Assembly (NCBI GenBank): GCA_946406115.1
Contig: OX291544.1
Coordinates: 19,795,521-19,859,520 of the forward strand
Direction: 5' to 3'
DNA from: Apoda limacodes
Taxonomy: Eukaryota > Arthropoda > Insecta > Lepidoptera > Limacodidae
DNA length: 64,000 nt
The notes beneath the pieces are model-generated. The model had not been told where the DNA came from, did no database searches, and was given only the letters and a program-made list of their open reading frames with translations. The position numbers were made by a program, and so were the translations under genes. Every line of letters starts with the position of its first letter. Position 1 is the stretch's first letter. Positions 12,185-23,790 of the stretch are shown here, one piece after another.

Positions 12185-12720
12185 ATTTGAGTGCTGAAAA
12201 GTGTCAGACCTAATGACCTACCCGTCTGTAATTTGCGAGTTCTATAAGTGGAAATCACAAGAGTATCAAGGATTTCATCATCAACGTACTGGCTGTAAGA
12301 TTTGTTCCATACCCAGTGCTGTGTATCTTGGGAAACATAAGCTGGTTGCATCAGGTCTCTGTCTTCAGGCTCAAATATTTTACGTAACTAATTATTGTCT
12401 TCTCTCACAATCGATTCAGCAGTTTCAGTGCTTCGTGTTGTGATTAACCGTCCATGACCTCTACTTCTACTTCCTCCACGTGTTATTCCTCTTCCCTGTC
12501 CTTGTATTCTAGGACACGTAGTATTTGGAGTGATATAAGAATGTTCTTATACCGATGCTGATGGAACCATGTCGTGCACTGTACCATCATCATTTTCTGA
12601 GCTATCTGATTTTTGACAGTTCTGATATTAATTTGCTTCGATTAGATGGACTAATAGGAGATCTTCATCAGAATCGTTATCCGTGAAATCAATTCCAGAA
12701 TCATTCATTCATTAAACATA
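12185..12720 (-). pseudogene. Decayed transposase-like N-terminal fragment, right arm of an inverted pair
   Basis: The reverse complement of this stretch matches 9490-9990 over its length. It gives the better-preserved reading: an acidic run (TDNDSDEDLL), RGQGRGITRGGSRSRG, then FEPEDRDLMQPAYV and YVDDEILDTL. Stops remain. The arms face each other across about 2.2 kb, consistent either with two insertions in opposite orientation or with a foldback element. Piggybac-like identity is an inference from residue pattern only. Confidence 0.4.
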
Positions 12721-13837
12721 CGGTTCAGTAGCCGTGAGTGACTAGAATCCCACGGACAGACGGATGGACAACTTTAAGTGTCCATTTTTGCCATTTTGCT
12801 ACAGAACTATAAAATACTAGGCATTTAAACTTACTACTTGAAAATTGTCTTACAAAATATTAATATATTCCCTTTTTTTTCTATCTTCTGTCTACTGTTG
12901 ATGGCCGCATATCTTGACTTCTTGGCTTAGGAAACCATTCTTAAAAATTAAATCTGGCAAAAATTTACTTCAGTTTCGGAAAACCAAGGCGTTCTAAACA
13001 GAAGTAACGACAAGTAATCTTTAGTCGTCGCCTTTTATTATTAAAATAGAAGTAGTCGAACAAGCCAAGTATAATTGTGTACCTAGTATACCTGGTTAAT
13101 CGCGCTTGAGTGGTCTGCCTAGAGCTCCGTAGCCGAAGGCAGCGACGCATTCGTAGGCCCGGAAGGCATTTGAGCCGCAAGCGTAGTGGTAATGTCGTCG
13201 TCAGAGACAATTATTGCGTGCGTATAGGGTATCTAAAGGGAATTTAGCCCCCCCTATTGTGGACTTAATCGCAAGCCTGCCTAACTAAGGAATAATGGTG
13301 ATGTGCATGCAGCCTTCTCTAAGTTGCATCTTAACGCATCTTTGAAGGTTTTGGCGATCGGTCGAGGAGGTCGAGATTTTTCATTTAGAGCGGTGCTCCT
13401 ACTGCGCCTCGCATAATACTCGTTTGTGTATTATCAAGTCCGTCTTTCAAGTCTTTTTTAGGGTTTTTTTTTAGAAGGAAAAGGAAGATTAAAAAAAATC
13501 AAGCTTCTCTATCAAAATTAAAAAAAAAAACCGATCGAAATACGGCCATTTTTGTCGCATATATTTTGGCATTCACAAATAAATCAAAACCTATCAGGTA
13601 CTTTCCGCTGTCCTAAAATCATGAAATTTGACACGGATCAAGGTCAAAATATCGAAAATAAAACGTTGCGTTTCTTCTTTATTTATGTTCATATTGTAAA
13701 TTATATTTATGTATAATAAAATGTAATATCTAAAAAAAAACTGGATTGAAAAAATACCAAAATCGCTCCGAAACTTCGAATTGATAGCCCTATAGTGTAT
13801 ATTATTACCTTATATCTTCACCGTCTGCTAGCCGATT
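12721..13837. other. No gene seen; GC-richer island at 13090-13420
   Basis: Bases 13090-13420 are clearly less AT-rich than the flanks and could be an old retroelement fragment, but no frame shows recognisable motifs. The remainder is AT-rich with A and T runs. Confidence 0.3.
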
Positions 13838-13990
13838 CTATGCCACTAAGGTCGCAAACAAGCAGAGTTCCCACCTGATGTTAGGCTGTCACCGTGCACG
13901 TTTGCAACGCCATCCTGAGACATTACTTGCGCATTGTCGATCCTTCAACTTTGAATAAATCATATCCTAAAGAACCTCATACTTTTTATT
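13838..13990 (-). mobile_element. CR1-like LINE 3'-end fragment
   Basis: The text 'tatgccactaaggtcgcaaacaag...cctgatgttaggctgtcaccgtgc...gcgcattgtcgatccttca' aligns with the 3' end and final codons of the CR1-like LINE at 49390-49520, in the same orientation. It is diverged and 5'-truncated. Confidence 0.6.
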
Positions 13991-14072
13991 TTATAAGGAT
14001 GATCCTCTACTGATACCTCTATGTATGTACCAACTAAATATTCAAAAATAAAAAAAATATTACGACGCCCTT

Positions 14073-14214
14073 AAAAACCCACTAAAAAGTAAAAAAAATT
14101 GGAGCAAAGTTTTTTTTTTGACATTTGACTTTTTGAAGGTGACGAAAACATGTAGCTCAATGTTTCATTAAGGTTTAATTTGTTTAATTATTTTTTACTT
14201 TTTAGTGGGTTTTT
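14073..14214. mobile_element. 142-bp MITE with 24-bp perfect inverted ends
   Basis: AAAAACCCACTAAAAAGT at 14073-14090, with a following A-run, is mirrored exactly by ACTTTTTAGTGGGTTTTT ending at 14214, giving 24 perfect inverted bases. The interior is T/A-rich and non-coding. A related but longer sequence occurs near 17700-17860. Confidence 0.65.
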
Positions 14215-16850
14215 GTATTTGCTGTTATTTTTTTTTTATCTAATAAGATTCCAAGAGGAGAGTTTATTTTGAAGTCAGTTTCAAATCGAGTTTCTCACTT
14301 TTTATAGTGTATTTAAATATTATTTGTTCTGCTTTCCGTTATTTTCTTGTAGTCTTATGTATTTTTTTAGGTCAATTGTGTTTAAGGCAGCTATAACCTG
14401 GTATTAGATTAATTAGCCGACAGGAGTCTTCTGTTGTTTATAAGCCATTTCCAATAAACATCATTACACCCGACCCTCCACCATTTGATTCAGCCACTTT
14501 CTGTAACATTTTTCAGGTAATACCTGGGGCGCTACTCACTCTGGACTTCTTATACATGCTTTTAACTATAAACACTAATCTAACTCTAAGCACAATCATA
14601 TTTTGCATCAAATGTGATCTGATCAGTGCTACTTCATTATCTTATTCAAATATATTCATATTCTACATAATAATATTCTTATTATGTAAATATTAGGCAA
14701 CACGTATGCATTAAAGACATTCGTCTACGAGCATTAATTTATGTAACGGGAAAAGGTGATTCAACTTTCCTAATCCTGTGTATTCCAACTGATGATTTTT
14801 TCGTAGTTGCAGCAAATTTATTAAGAGTTATTTTTTGGTAAATTAGTTGTCATCGAAAATCGATTTGATGATTAGAACAGTCTGTATTGGGGCTAAAATT
14901 GAAGTGTCGTACGCATACATAAAGATGTTGTTTGACTATCTTTGTGTAAGTGACAACAAAATGCAATAAAACAATTTATCTACACTCATATCGTAAAATT
15001 CGATTTGTAAACTTCAAAACATGTTTATATTGGCAGACTTTACAAACACAATACCAAAATTTAAAAATAGATTCATATGATAACACTATTTCTCTAACAA
15101 AATAATGTTATAATAATACAATCAATACGATACAGGCCAAGAATCCAACCAGATTCCATCATTTTTTTATGGGCAGGGTGCCCGCTAAAGTACATGCGCT
15201 GTGATGTACAGGGTTTTGGCGCCATTCATACGTTTTATTGTTCTGAGTCGTGGGTTTTTTTTATTTTTGATAAAAAATGTCTGATAGTAGTGAATGTGTA
15301 AAAACTTGACTCTGTCGATATTTTAGATGTGGCAATAAAATAATATAAAAACCAGAAAAGTCAAAACAATATGATGATAAATGCTATCACGACTTTATGG
15401 CATGGAACATACAAAACAAAGCTACATCGTTTTCAAAAACATTTTCTTACTTTTATTTGAATCCCAATGTATGAGAGTAGATATAGTAGTGTATGAAACT
15501 CCTTACAATTCAGTTTTGAAACACACAAAAATCCATTTAAATTTTTATTCCAGTTTAGTATTGAAAATCCATTTCATCACGGTTTCTACTGCAAAGTGAC
15601 GTGTCGGTCTATTGCCTAGTACCTAATTTTATATATATCTTTAGTCTATTGCGTATGCACACGCAAATTGCCAACCATAAACTAAATGTCGCTGAAAATT
15701 ACAATCTTTTTGGTATTTAAACCGGCCAAGTGCGTGTAGTACTTTCAGTTAAGGCTCCGTAGAATAAGAATTTTTACAAAAAAATTGAACAACTTAAATA
15801 CCGATTTTGTGTAAACCAATTTTTTTTTAAGTATAAAGCCCTGTTATTGCATTTATTTGCAATTTTTAATAATACGCGGTTCAAAAGATATATAGAAGGG
15901 GAAGGCACACATTTTTAAGTTTCAAAGCTTTTTTTTTTCTTTTTTCTAACAAATCTATATGGTGGTTTACAAAAGATTTGTTTTATTTCAATAGAATAAA
16001 TGCAACGCCGGCGCAATAATAAGGACATACCAATGGGCAGACGGACAAAATGGACTTAAAGTTCGTAACAACCTGTTGCCAGAATAATTAAAAGGCAGAT
16101 ATTTGAAGGCGTAATGGTAAAAACAAAGGTAATATTTTTACGGAAGACAGAAATAAAAAACATTTTGGTTGCTTTGAATATTTTTTAATGTTCGAGTGTA
16201 AACATTGCAGTAGTGTTCGATTACCTGCAGGAAGTAGTAAAGTTTGAAAACATTTATTGAATCTATGAATCCTAATTTTTGTCAAAAGTCTCTTTTATTA
16301 ATCCATCATTGTTATGTAGATGAATTTGACAAAACACTTTAAGCATATTTAGAACTTCCTTCCTGCTGATGTAAGTAACTAAAGTATATTCAGAACATTC
16401 TATCCAAGTAGTGAAGCCGCCACACTTGGAGGAATGGCCTGAAAAAAAAAATGAGTTAACATTGAGACTGTATTGGCTACCATATTGAGTGGCTCTTTTG
16501 TCGATTTCCAAACTATGCGAGGAGATCTGCTTTAGAATTTGATTTGGCCTATTTATTCTCGCAATAAATTGTTATGCGTACATACTAAAATACGGAAGCA
16601 GGAAGAATTTCGTTCAATGACCGGTCACTATTTGTCTCTGTTGCACGCGCATAATTATTTGCCGTCGCGCTCGCACAGAAATTACTACTATTTTGACAAC
16701 TGACACACGCTAAATAGTAAAAGGTCAATGTACGAAATTCTTTGGGCTTCACGTCCGTGCTATAGTTAAAATACAAGTTATAGAGAGCCGTAACGGCTCC
16801 TCACTGGGCCTTCCATCTGACTATACGTCCGGACGAACATTTTATTTCAC
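14215..16850. other. No gene seen
   Basis: AT-rich spacer downstream of CPR-B. Several 60-80-codon ORFs overlap one another on both strands, and none has recognisable motifs or a plausible promoter. Confidence 0.35.
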
Positions 16851-16856
16851 TTTATT
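16851..16856 (-). terminator. Poly(A) signal of CPR-B
   Basis: AATAAA on the minus strand, 53 bases past the CPR-B stop codon; a second AATAAA follows at 16846-16841. The position fits a short 3' UTR. Confidence 0.6.
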
Positions 16857-16908
16857 GTGAAATATACCGACGAACTATTTACTGAAATCAGGTAAGATTT
16901 ACTAAAAA
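16857..16908 (-). other. CPR-B 3' UTR
   Basis: Short AT-rich stretch between the TAA stop and the first AATAAA. No other feature is seen. Confidence 0.45.
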
Positions 16909-19900
16909 TTAGCTTACAAATGAAATATCTTCATCATCATCAAAAGGTTCTGGTACCGGTAGAATCCGAAATCCATTTTTATCAGCCGTGTAGTTAACTG
17001 TGTGTTCTTGCTCGTTTGTGTCCTTATAAGAATATGAACCTTCAACTACTGTATATTGGTCAGCTTGCCCAGCATTTATTATTCGTCCAGTTTCTCGTCT
17101 CTTGGTCCCATTTGCCGTTCCGAAACTGTAAATATAAAAAAAGATATGTAACATATATAACCTTATTAGATTATACCTCTTTAAATTTCATACAAAATTA
17201 TTATTTTTAATTTCTAAATTTTGTTATTTTGATTTAGTCATAGCTTCATGTTCGGTCGTTAGTTTACCCTACATAAGAATTTATAAATCCTTATCTTTTG
17301 TAAATATTTTTAAGAACAAGAATAAAACTAAATTGCCTGTGAATAAAATTTTTATTTGGGCTACTATATCTTTGAACTTTATTGAGCTGTAATGTTACTG
17401 AAACCTTAGAACCTACCACTTTTACAGGCGAAAATTACAGAAAGGTATAATACAGGTAGGTAATTTAGGTAAATTAAAACATTGCATTTGGAATAAAAAA
17501 CATCACAGTAAATATACAAATGTGTAATTTTTATTCATGTAAAGTGACAAGATTTTTAACAAAAAAAAATAACAGGCTTAAAAAAGATGAACTAAAAAGG
17601 AAAAAATAATTACTTATTTCCAAAAATTTGCCAAAAATGCAAGTAAAGGCTGTTATGAACTGTTAGGTACATAGAAACCAACTTTAAACTGTAATTCAGA
17701 TCTGAGTTTTGGAAAAAAACTTTTTTTTATTTTTACCTTTTGAAGCCGGTTTTTTTTTGTTAAAAAGTTTTTATTTTTTACTTTTTGGTGACGAATTGCT
17801 TTTTGCGAACACTAAAAACATCCATGCTAGTAACAGAATGTTATACAATTATCAACATAAACCTTTTTTTTTCACCAGTTTCAAATTAACACCAATTAGT
17901 TTTTTACCAAAAGTCAAAGTTTTGAATGCACTACATTAATATGGGACCACCTCGGACGTATAGGGTTTCTAAATAAAAAAAGATTTTTTTAAATCCCGCT
18001 ATATTTGACGGAGTTATGCCCATACATAAGAAAAAAAATATTGACATCCGCATTGAGAACTGGCCTGTCCAACTACAGGACTTTTTTAGGGGTCATGGTC
18101 CAATTATTTTTGTACTGATTTATTATAAAAAAAAAAATGTTTCCAAAAAGAAAAACCTGATTTAAAGGTCTGAAACTGTAATTTTGCTGCAGAATATAAT
18201 TGATTTTTAAACACAAAGTAATTTTTCTCCTTATGGTTTCCACTATTTGTGCTTTTACCATAATTTATCGGGAGCATGCCCGACAGTTATTTCTTGTAAC
18301 TGTATCTCCCTGATGTGGTCATCATTTTCAATTTAACATAATCGTCTGCGGTTCAGTATGTTTTTATTTTCTCCTATCTTTGCAAGGGTTGTAATTTTTA
18401 GGGTTCCGTACCCAAAGGGTAAAAAACGGGACCCTATTACTAAGACTCCGCTGTCCATCCTTCCGTCTGTCACTAAGCTGTATCTCATGAACCGTAAAAG
18501 TTAGACGGTTGAAATTTTGACAAAAGATGTATTTCTGTTGTCGCTATAGCAATTAATACTGAAAAACAGAATAAAATAAATATTTAAGGGGGCTCCCATA
18601 CAACCAACGTGATTGGTTTGCTCGATATTGATAACGGCAACAGGTATACGCTTGAAATATTAATAGAATATATAGTTATATATTAACTTTAAAAATAAAT
18701 AATTAAATTAAAATAAAACAAATATTTAAGGGGGGCTTTCATACAGCGAACGTGATTTTTTTTACCGTTTTTATAGATAATGGTACTGAACCCTTCGTGC
18801 GCGAGTCCGACTTGCACTTGGCCGATTTTTTTAATATGGAAGTTTATATTTATAAATATATCAAAAATTACAATAAATTTACAGGCTCACAATAAACTTA
18901 TTTAAAAAAAAAAACTCGATAAAGTTTTAGTAAAATATTAAATTTTAACCAATGGTAGTCACTTTAATGTGACGAACGTTACAAGGAAGTTTTTTCACAT
19001 TTATGGAGTTTTTCACAAAATAAGGCTTTTTTACCAAAGCACTGTTTTTGGAAGAGAAGGGGAAAGCGAAACCCACCAGAACTAATGTGTTGTAACTCCA
19101 ATAACAGTTTATGAACAAACAATTGCTGTTTGAAGACTGGACTATTAGCGTAAATCGAAAATTAATTTATTAATATAAGTTACGGGCAACCTATAATAAT
19201 TATTTGTTAGAATTATAGTTACTTTATATTCTGTGTAATTTTTATATTCCGACTACAAATGAATATGGAGTTCTGGCTTACCGAAAATACCGGCCAAGTG
19301 CGAGTCGGACTCGCGCACGATGGTACATTATCTATAAAAATGGCAAAAAAAACACATTTGTTGTATGGGAGCCCCCTTAAACATTTGTTTTTTTTTTAAA
19401 GTAAATATATAACTATTTATTCTATGAATATTTCAAGCGTCTACCTGTTGCCGTTATCAATATCAAGCAAAAAAAATCACGTTTGTTGTATGGAAGCCCT
19501 CTTAAATATTTATTTTATTGTTTTTTAGTACTTGTTTTCACAGCGGCAACAGAAGTACCATCTGTGAAAATTTTGACTGTCTGACTATCACAGTTCATGA
19601 GATACAGCCTGGTGACAGACGGACCGACGGACGGACAGCGAAGTCTTAGTAATAGGGTCCCGTTTTGTACCCTTTGGGTACGGAACCCTAAAAATTAGAG
19701 AGTGAAGAAATATTAATTTTAAAGATATGTTTTAACAGCTATCTAAAAAATACAGTAGTAAGAAAATATCTGATTTTTTAAAAAAATTACTGTACTTTGT
19801 AAAATAATTTGTAAAGCTATGTTTTTCTTCAGTTTAAAACTTGCCCTATTGGCATTGGAATTGATTTTAAAGACAAGCAGAAAACAGCACACTTGGGTAG

Positions 19901-20110
19901 GACACAGCCTTAATTGCAAAATCTAAGCTACTGTCTTTGACATTAGAATGATGTTTCTCCATAAATAGCTACTAACCTGAATTGATAATTACCACTCCCA
20001 TCGTTTTCAGATGTGTAGTAAATAAGGACGTCATCGGCATCCCTGGCTATTGAAGCAGATTGCGACCCAATGATAAATATTGCCAATGTAAAAAATACAA
20101 AGCAATGCAT
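16909..20110 (-). CDS. CPR-B, complete RR-1 cuticular protein (exons 19977-20110 and 16909-17125)
   Basis: Two exons join at the donor TCAG|GTTAGT (19977/19976) and the acceptor TTTACAG|T (17126/17125) to give 116 residues. Residues 1-20 (MHCFVFFTLAIFIIGSQSAS) are a signal peptide. Residues 21-40 are a short acidic N-terminus. Residues about 41-103 form the extended Rebers-Riddiford domain with RR-1 hallmarks: NYQFSFGTANGTKR, VEGSYSYKD, VNYTADKNGFRILP. The tail is acidic (DDDED, residues 107-111). RR-1 proteins are secreted, bind chitin through a beta-sheet face of aromatic residues and are typical of flexible cuticle. The phase-2 intron directly after the signal/N-terminal exon is the usual CPR layout. 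The 2851-bp intron holds two copies of a dispersed repeat that are missing from CPR-A. A TATA box and poly(A) signals flank the gene. I chose the ATG at 20110 because it opens the signal peptide and matches CPR-A. Confidence 0.88.
18390..18845 (+). mobile_element. Dispersed lepidopteran repeat in the CPR-B intron, copy 1
   Basis: It begins 'ttagggttccgtacccaaag' and ends 'gcgcgagtccgacttgcact' plus 'tggccgatttttt'. Internal landmarks are 'ctgtatctcatgaaccgtaa', 'tgtatttctgttgtcgcta' and 'aagggggctcccatacaacc'. Copies or relatives lie at 19288-19695 (reversed), 22256-22680 (reversed, short) and 24456-24905. It is non-coding. I recognise the family as very common in moths but cannot assign its class. 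Confidence 0.7.
19288..19695 (-). mobile_element. Dispersed lepidopteran repeat in the CPR-B intron, copy 2
   Basis: Same family as 18390-18845 but in reverse: it starts 'cggccaagtgcgagtcggac' and ends 'gggtacggaaccctaaaaat'. The matching site in the CPR-A intron (about 868) runs straight from 'gttctggctt' into flank with no repeat, so this copy was inserted after the gene duplication. Confidence 0.72.
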
Positions 20111-20190
20111 CTAAATAAAAAAAAAATTACTTAAGTATTTCGCGATTAAGTTTTGAAACAAAACTAGTTACCTTAACTTTGAAAGATATC

Positions 20191-20198
20191 TATTTATA
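20191..20198 (-). promoter_or_regulatory. TATA box of CPR-B
   Basis: TATAAATA on the minus strand, 81 bases upstream of the CPR-B start codon and conserved with the CPR-A promoter. About 50 bases of 5' UTR are predicted. Confidence 0.62.
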
Positions 20199-20220
20199 AA
20201 GACTAAATTAATTTCTTAGT

Positions 20221-20548
20221 ACCTGGAGGACCGAGCATGCTCGGTTTTTAAACAGCGCCATCTATTGTCAAGTAGCTTAAAGGTTGCTTAATAACGCCAC
20301 CTATTGTCAAATAGCTTTAGTGTTGCTTATTACTACTCGCCAATAGATGTAAGGAAGAGTCATACTTTTCAGTTTATCACTGCCTGTAAACACAGATAAA
20401 ACGACGTTTTCTAAAAATGAAACCTAGCTAGATCAATTTATCGTCCCCGAAACCGCCGCATACTAAATTTCATGAAAAGCGTCGGAGCCGTTTCCGAGAT
20501 TCAGATTATATATATATATATTCTTGTATATATATATATATACAAGAA
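20221..20548 (+). mobile_element. RTE-type LINE 3'-end derived repeat with AT palindrome
   Basis: Landmarks are 'ggaggaccgagcatgctcgg', 'gcgccatctattgtcaa' (near-duplicated 'gccacctattgtcaa'), 'cgaaaccgcc' and 'gagccgtttccgagattcag', ending in a TA microsatellite. I recognise this as a common lepidopteran repeat of RTE-tail type. Bases 20521-20548 form a perfect 28-bp palindrome. Confidence 0.55.
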
Positions 20549-21184
20549 TTGCTCGTTAAAAGGTATTAGATACCTGTGCCAAAAGGAAACTATTCTTGTC
20601 TATAACGATACAATGTTTTTGACATTGTGTAAGATAGGCGTATCATTGCCGCCCGTGAGTTCATGAAAGTGCGCTTTACATTAAGAATAGTAAAATTTAC
20701 TAGGAAAAAGCCCGTCAGAGTAATTAAGGTCTTAGCACCCGCTTTGCCTGCACGTTATGACACTATTTACATAGCTTCACACGTACCGGTTAAATTCATC
20801 CGAAATCAGGCCGACGCGCGAAATGTAGCTTTCACACATAACCGATCTCTAGCCGATTTTCTCTTTGCCCGGGCGAACGCCCGCATTGTGGTTTGTGCCG
20901 CGACGGGGCCTTTAAAAAACCAGTGAAAAATTAGCTACCCATGTGTTTACATTGTACATTCCCACCTTATTTTTCTTAAACCAAATGTTACTTTCTCGGC
21001 TGTCTATGTCGACCCGACCCGTGTACGTACGTCCCAATACTATTCCATGTCCCACCGAAGTCAAGGCGATGCCGGACGATCCAGTGAGTGTAGCCGGCTG
21101 CGAACCGGCAAATAGCTCTTCGCCCGACACTGGATGTATTTGTCCGGCACGTGAGGAACGGTTAGTACTGGTGTAAAAAAAAAA
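20549..21184. other. Unrecognised GC-richer segment between two repeats
   Basis: This segment lies between the RTE-derived tail and the 'GGGTTGCACTC' MITE and is distinctly richer in CG dinucleotides than its surroundings. Plus-strand frames of 87 and 77 codons (20663-20926 and 20943-21176) and a minus-strand frame of 93 codons (20912-21193) overlap. None shows motifs that I recognise. It is absent from copy A of the duplication, so it is most likely part of an inserted element. Confidence 0.35.
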
Positions 21185-21531
21185 GGGTTGCACTCAGAAG
21201 TGAAAACATACTCTCTATTTACTTCCCATCACTTCTTATCCATATTTTTTTATTAAAAATAATAACTTTTGTTTATTTACTTTTTTGACGTTGTATATTT
21301 GACAGCTCAATCTGTCATATAGAATTAAAATCCCATATCCAACCTCCCTGTACTACTCATAATCGCCATATACTAAAAATAAAAACTAACCTAATGTAAA
21401 TAAAGGTCACGTGTCCTAACGCGAGTGACATCTTACGAATTTTCGATCAGGACACATGACCTGACGCGAGTTTAACATTTTTTACCCATCACAAAAAAAG
21501 TGCACAGCGCCGCTAAAGAAGTTTTCACTTC
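21185..21531. mobile_element. 'GGGTTGCACTC' MITE, copy 1
   Basis: It starts GGGTTGCACTC..AAGTGAAAAC and ends GTTTTCACTTC, so the inner parts of the ends are inverted repeats. It is almost identical over its length to 58130-58491, including 'cgttgtatatttgacagctc', 'aacctccctgtactactcat' and 'ggacacNtgacctgacgcga'. The outermost TIR bases are missing on the right side. It is non-coding. Confidence 0.75.
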
Positions 21532-22255
21532 AAAAATTTTTGGCGCAGGGTTGATAAGATAAAAAGGCAACAGCTGAATTCCTTATATAACATTTAATAA
21601 GTCGATACAATAGCACGACTAATACAGAGGGTATGTGTTGGTCGCTTCTCGAATAATGTCGAACTGTCGAGTCGGTGAAGTCTTGTAGCTATGCAAGTAA
21701 CACAACCCCTCACCTCATGTTTTCCACGCTTGCACATGTCCAGCTATCGACATGCCTTGTGCGGGCAAAATAAACAATGCCTTGTAACAATATGTGCGCT
21801 TTTTGCGCCAAGACAGAGACAAGTTAAACAATGAACACGTTAACTATACTACAAACATAGACAATAAACAAACAAATAAGAAACTTAGGTACCTAAAATT
21901 AGCCTAGAAATATCAGTTATATAATAGGTGAGTCAGTCCGCACGAGTTCTCTATTTAAATGTACAACCAAATAATACCTAACTTATACCTATTATTACAC
22001 TTATAAACTTACGCTAGCTTATACATAAAGATAACTTCATCGTCGGCTAGTAGAGTCGTTAACAACTGGTCTTTATAACACAACGCTTATTAGCCAGCCT
22101 CGGTCCAATGTCAGGTAAATTTAACCGGCACCTTTGGAGCTACGTGTAATGAAAAAAATATCTTTTTACTCAAAAAGCGCTATGCAACGTTTAAATTAAC
22201 ATTCGTAAAAAGAACACAGGTAGGACATTGATTCTGTATTGTTAATAATAAAGTG
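21532..22255. other. No gene seen
   Basis: Spacer unique to copy B, mildly GC-richer at 21600-21830. There is no motif or ORF of note. Confidence 0.35.
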
Positions 22256-22680
22256 AAAAAATCGGCCAAGTGCGAGTCGGAATCGCGCGCAAAGGGTTCC
22301 GTACCATTACCTATAAAATTTAATTGTTCTTATTATATTATTTTCATATTTGTGTTGATTGAATGAAAGGTAAATTGCGGTTTACTATTTATGATTTATT
22401 AAAAAAAACTACGTACTAGATCTCGTTCAAACCAATTTTCGGTGGAAGTTTGCATGGTAATGTACATCATATATTTTTTTTAGTTTTATCATTCTCTTAT
22501 TTTAGACGTAAAGGGGTTAATGCGGTTCACAGAATACATCTACTTACCAAATTTCAACAGCGTCCTTATAGTTTCGGAAAAAACTGACTGTGACATACGG
22601 ACGGGCAGACAGACAGACAGACATAACGAATCCAACAGGGTTCCGTTTTTTGGCGACGGGACCCTAAAAAGAATCTTTTT
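22256..22680 (-). mobile_element. Dispersed lepidopteran repeat, short subtype
   Basis: It shares the 'cggccaagtgcgagtcgga' end and the 'gggaccctaaaaag' end with 18390-18845, but has a different, shorter interior ('ggtaaattgcggtttac', 'gacgggcagacagacagaca'). It is non-coding. Confidence 0.6.
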
Positions 22681-23089
22681 TGGACAGAAAAGGCGACAGT
22701 TAATTCCTACACAATTAACTAGCATGGCCTGGTATAAACATGCAAATAAAAAAAAATCTTTTTTTTTTTTTCGAATATTCTGATCATTGTGAACCCATTG
22801 CTGGTTTCATATTATTGACGGACTCATCTTGAGTAAACAATTACAAACACGGAATACATTTCACGAGGTTGTTACGTTTTAACAAACTTTTTTTATTTAT
22901 TCAGTTTTATCATACAGACTTTATTAATATCATATCATCTAGTATATAATATAGATCATCAAATAATATAGTTTCATACAATTTCGTTATCGATCTCTTT
23001 AGTGATTGGAATATTTACTAACATTATCTACATTCCAAATAAAAACTCCAAAGTGCAACTTTATTCCCTGTTTACGCGGAACCAATCAG
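22681..23089. other. No gene seen
   Basis: AT-rich spacer with T runs near 22755. Confidence 0.35.
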
Positions 23090-23400
23090 CATTAAAATTT
23101 AAGCAAAGAATATTTTTTTTTGTTTAATTATTAAAAATGTCCACGTCAGATAGTCAGACGTCATGAAATGTAATACACTTACAAGTTCACATATTACGGA
23201 GACGACTAACATAGCAAGTAATAATCTGTCCCGTAAAGTACAATCATTTATAATATTTTTCTTAGGTGGAAATCTTACTGTATTACAAAAGCGTTATTAT
23301 CGAAGAATGTTTTCTTTGTTTATTTTTAAGAATTTGTATATAAAATTGCATCAAATTGACCAAAATAGTATTTGTGTATTTGCTGTTAAGAGGTAATTTT
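23090..23400 (+). other. Conserved block shared with 1810-2150
   Basis: This is the partner of the copy A block. It is open for 77 codons from 23163 to 23396 (KVQSFIIFFLGGNL...), but copy A has stops in the same frame, so a protein is not supported. It could be a decayed exon of an unknown gene. Confidence 0.35.
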
Positions 23401-23423
23401 AATATATTATAGATATTTAAAAA

Positions 23424-23527
23424 AAACTATAAATAGCTGATCACAGTGATTTTTCCATCGTGACGAAGGGGGGCAACGTATCGGGACAAGTGACAGATCT
23501 ATAGATTGCTGATTACAGTGATTTTTA
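23424..23527. repeat. Minisatellite remnant (about 1.5 units)
   Basis: It matches the unit of the 4870-5170 array ('agctgatcacagtgattttt', 'cgtgacgaag', 'agatctatag') but is contracted compared with copy A. Confidence 0.6.
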
Positions 23528-23790
23528 GGACAAAAATGAACACTTACCATTCTTTCCTATGTTAAAATAGCTACAGGTTCCTATTTGTATTTGTTCGTAG
23601 GCTGCAGCTTACAAACTAGTTAGTACGCAAACACAAATTAATTTTTTTAGGAGACAAATTCACATTTATTTTCGCACGTTGTGGCTTATCAACCACAGTA
23701 CTAAATCTTAGTGATTTACTGTTAAAGATTGATGTTTATATAATGAGTGTGAATATATCATAATTTTATTGCTACTCTGGTTCTTCTTAA

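Noticed and set aside
12965..13210. Arg/Leu-rich minus-strand ORF in a GC-richer island
   Set aside because: Composition-driven repeats of Arg and Leu codons with no motif. Another frame (DDDITTTLAAQMPSG) is equally open for a short stretch.
17016..17210. Plus-strand ORF opposite the CPR-B exon
   Set aside because: It is a shadow of the RR-1 exon on the other strand.
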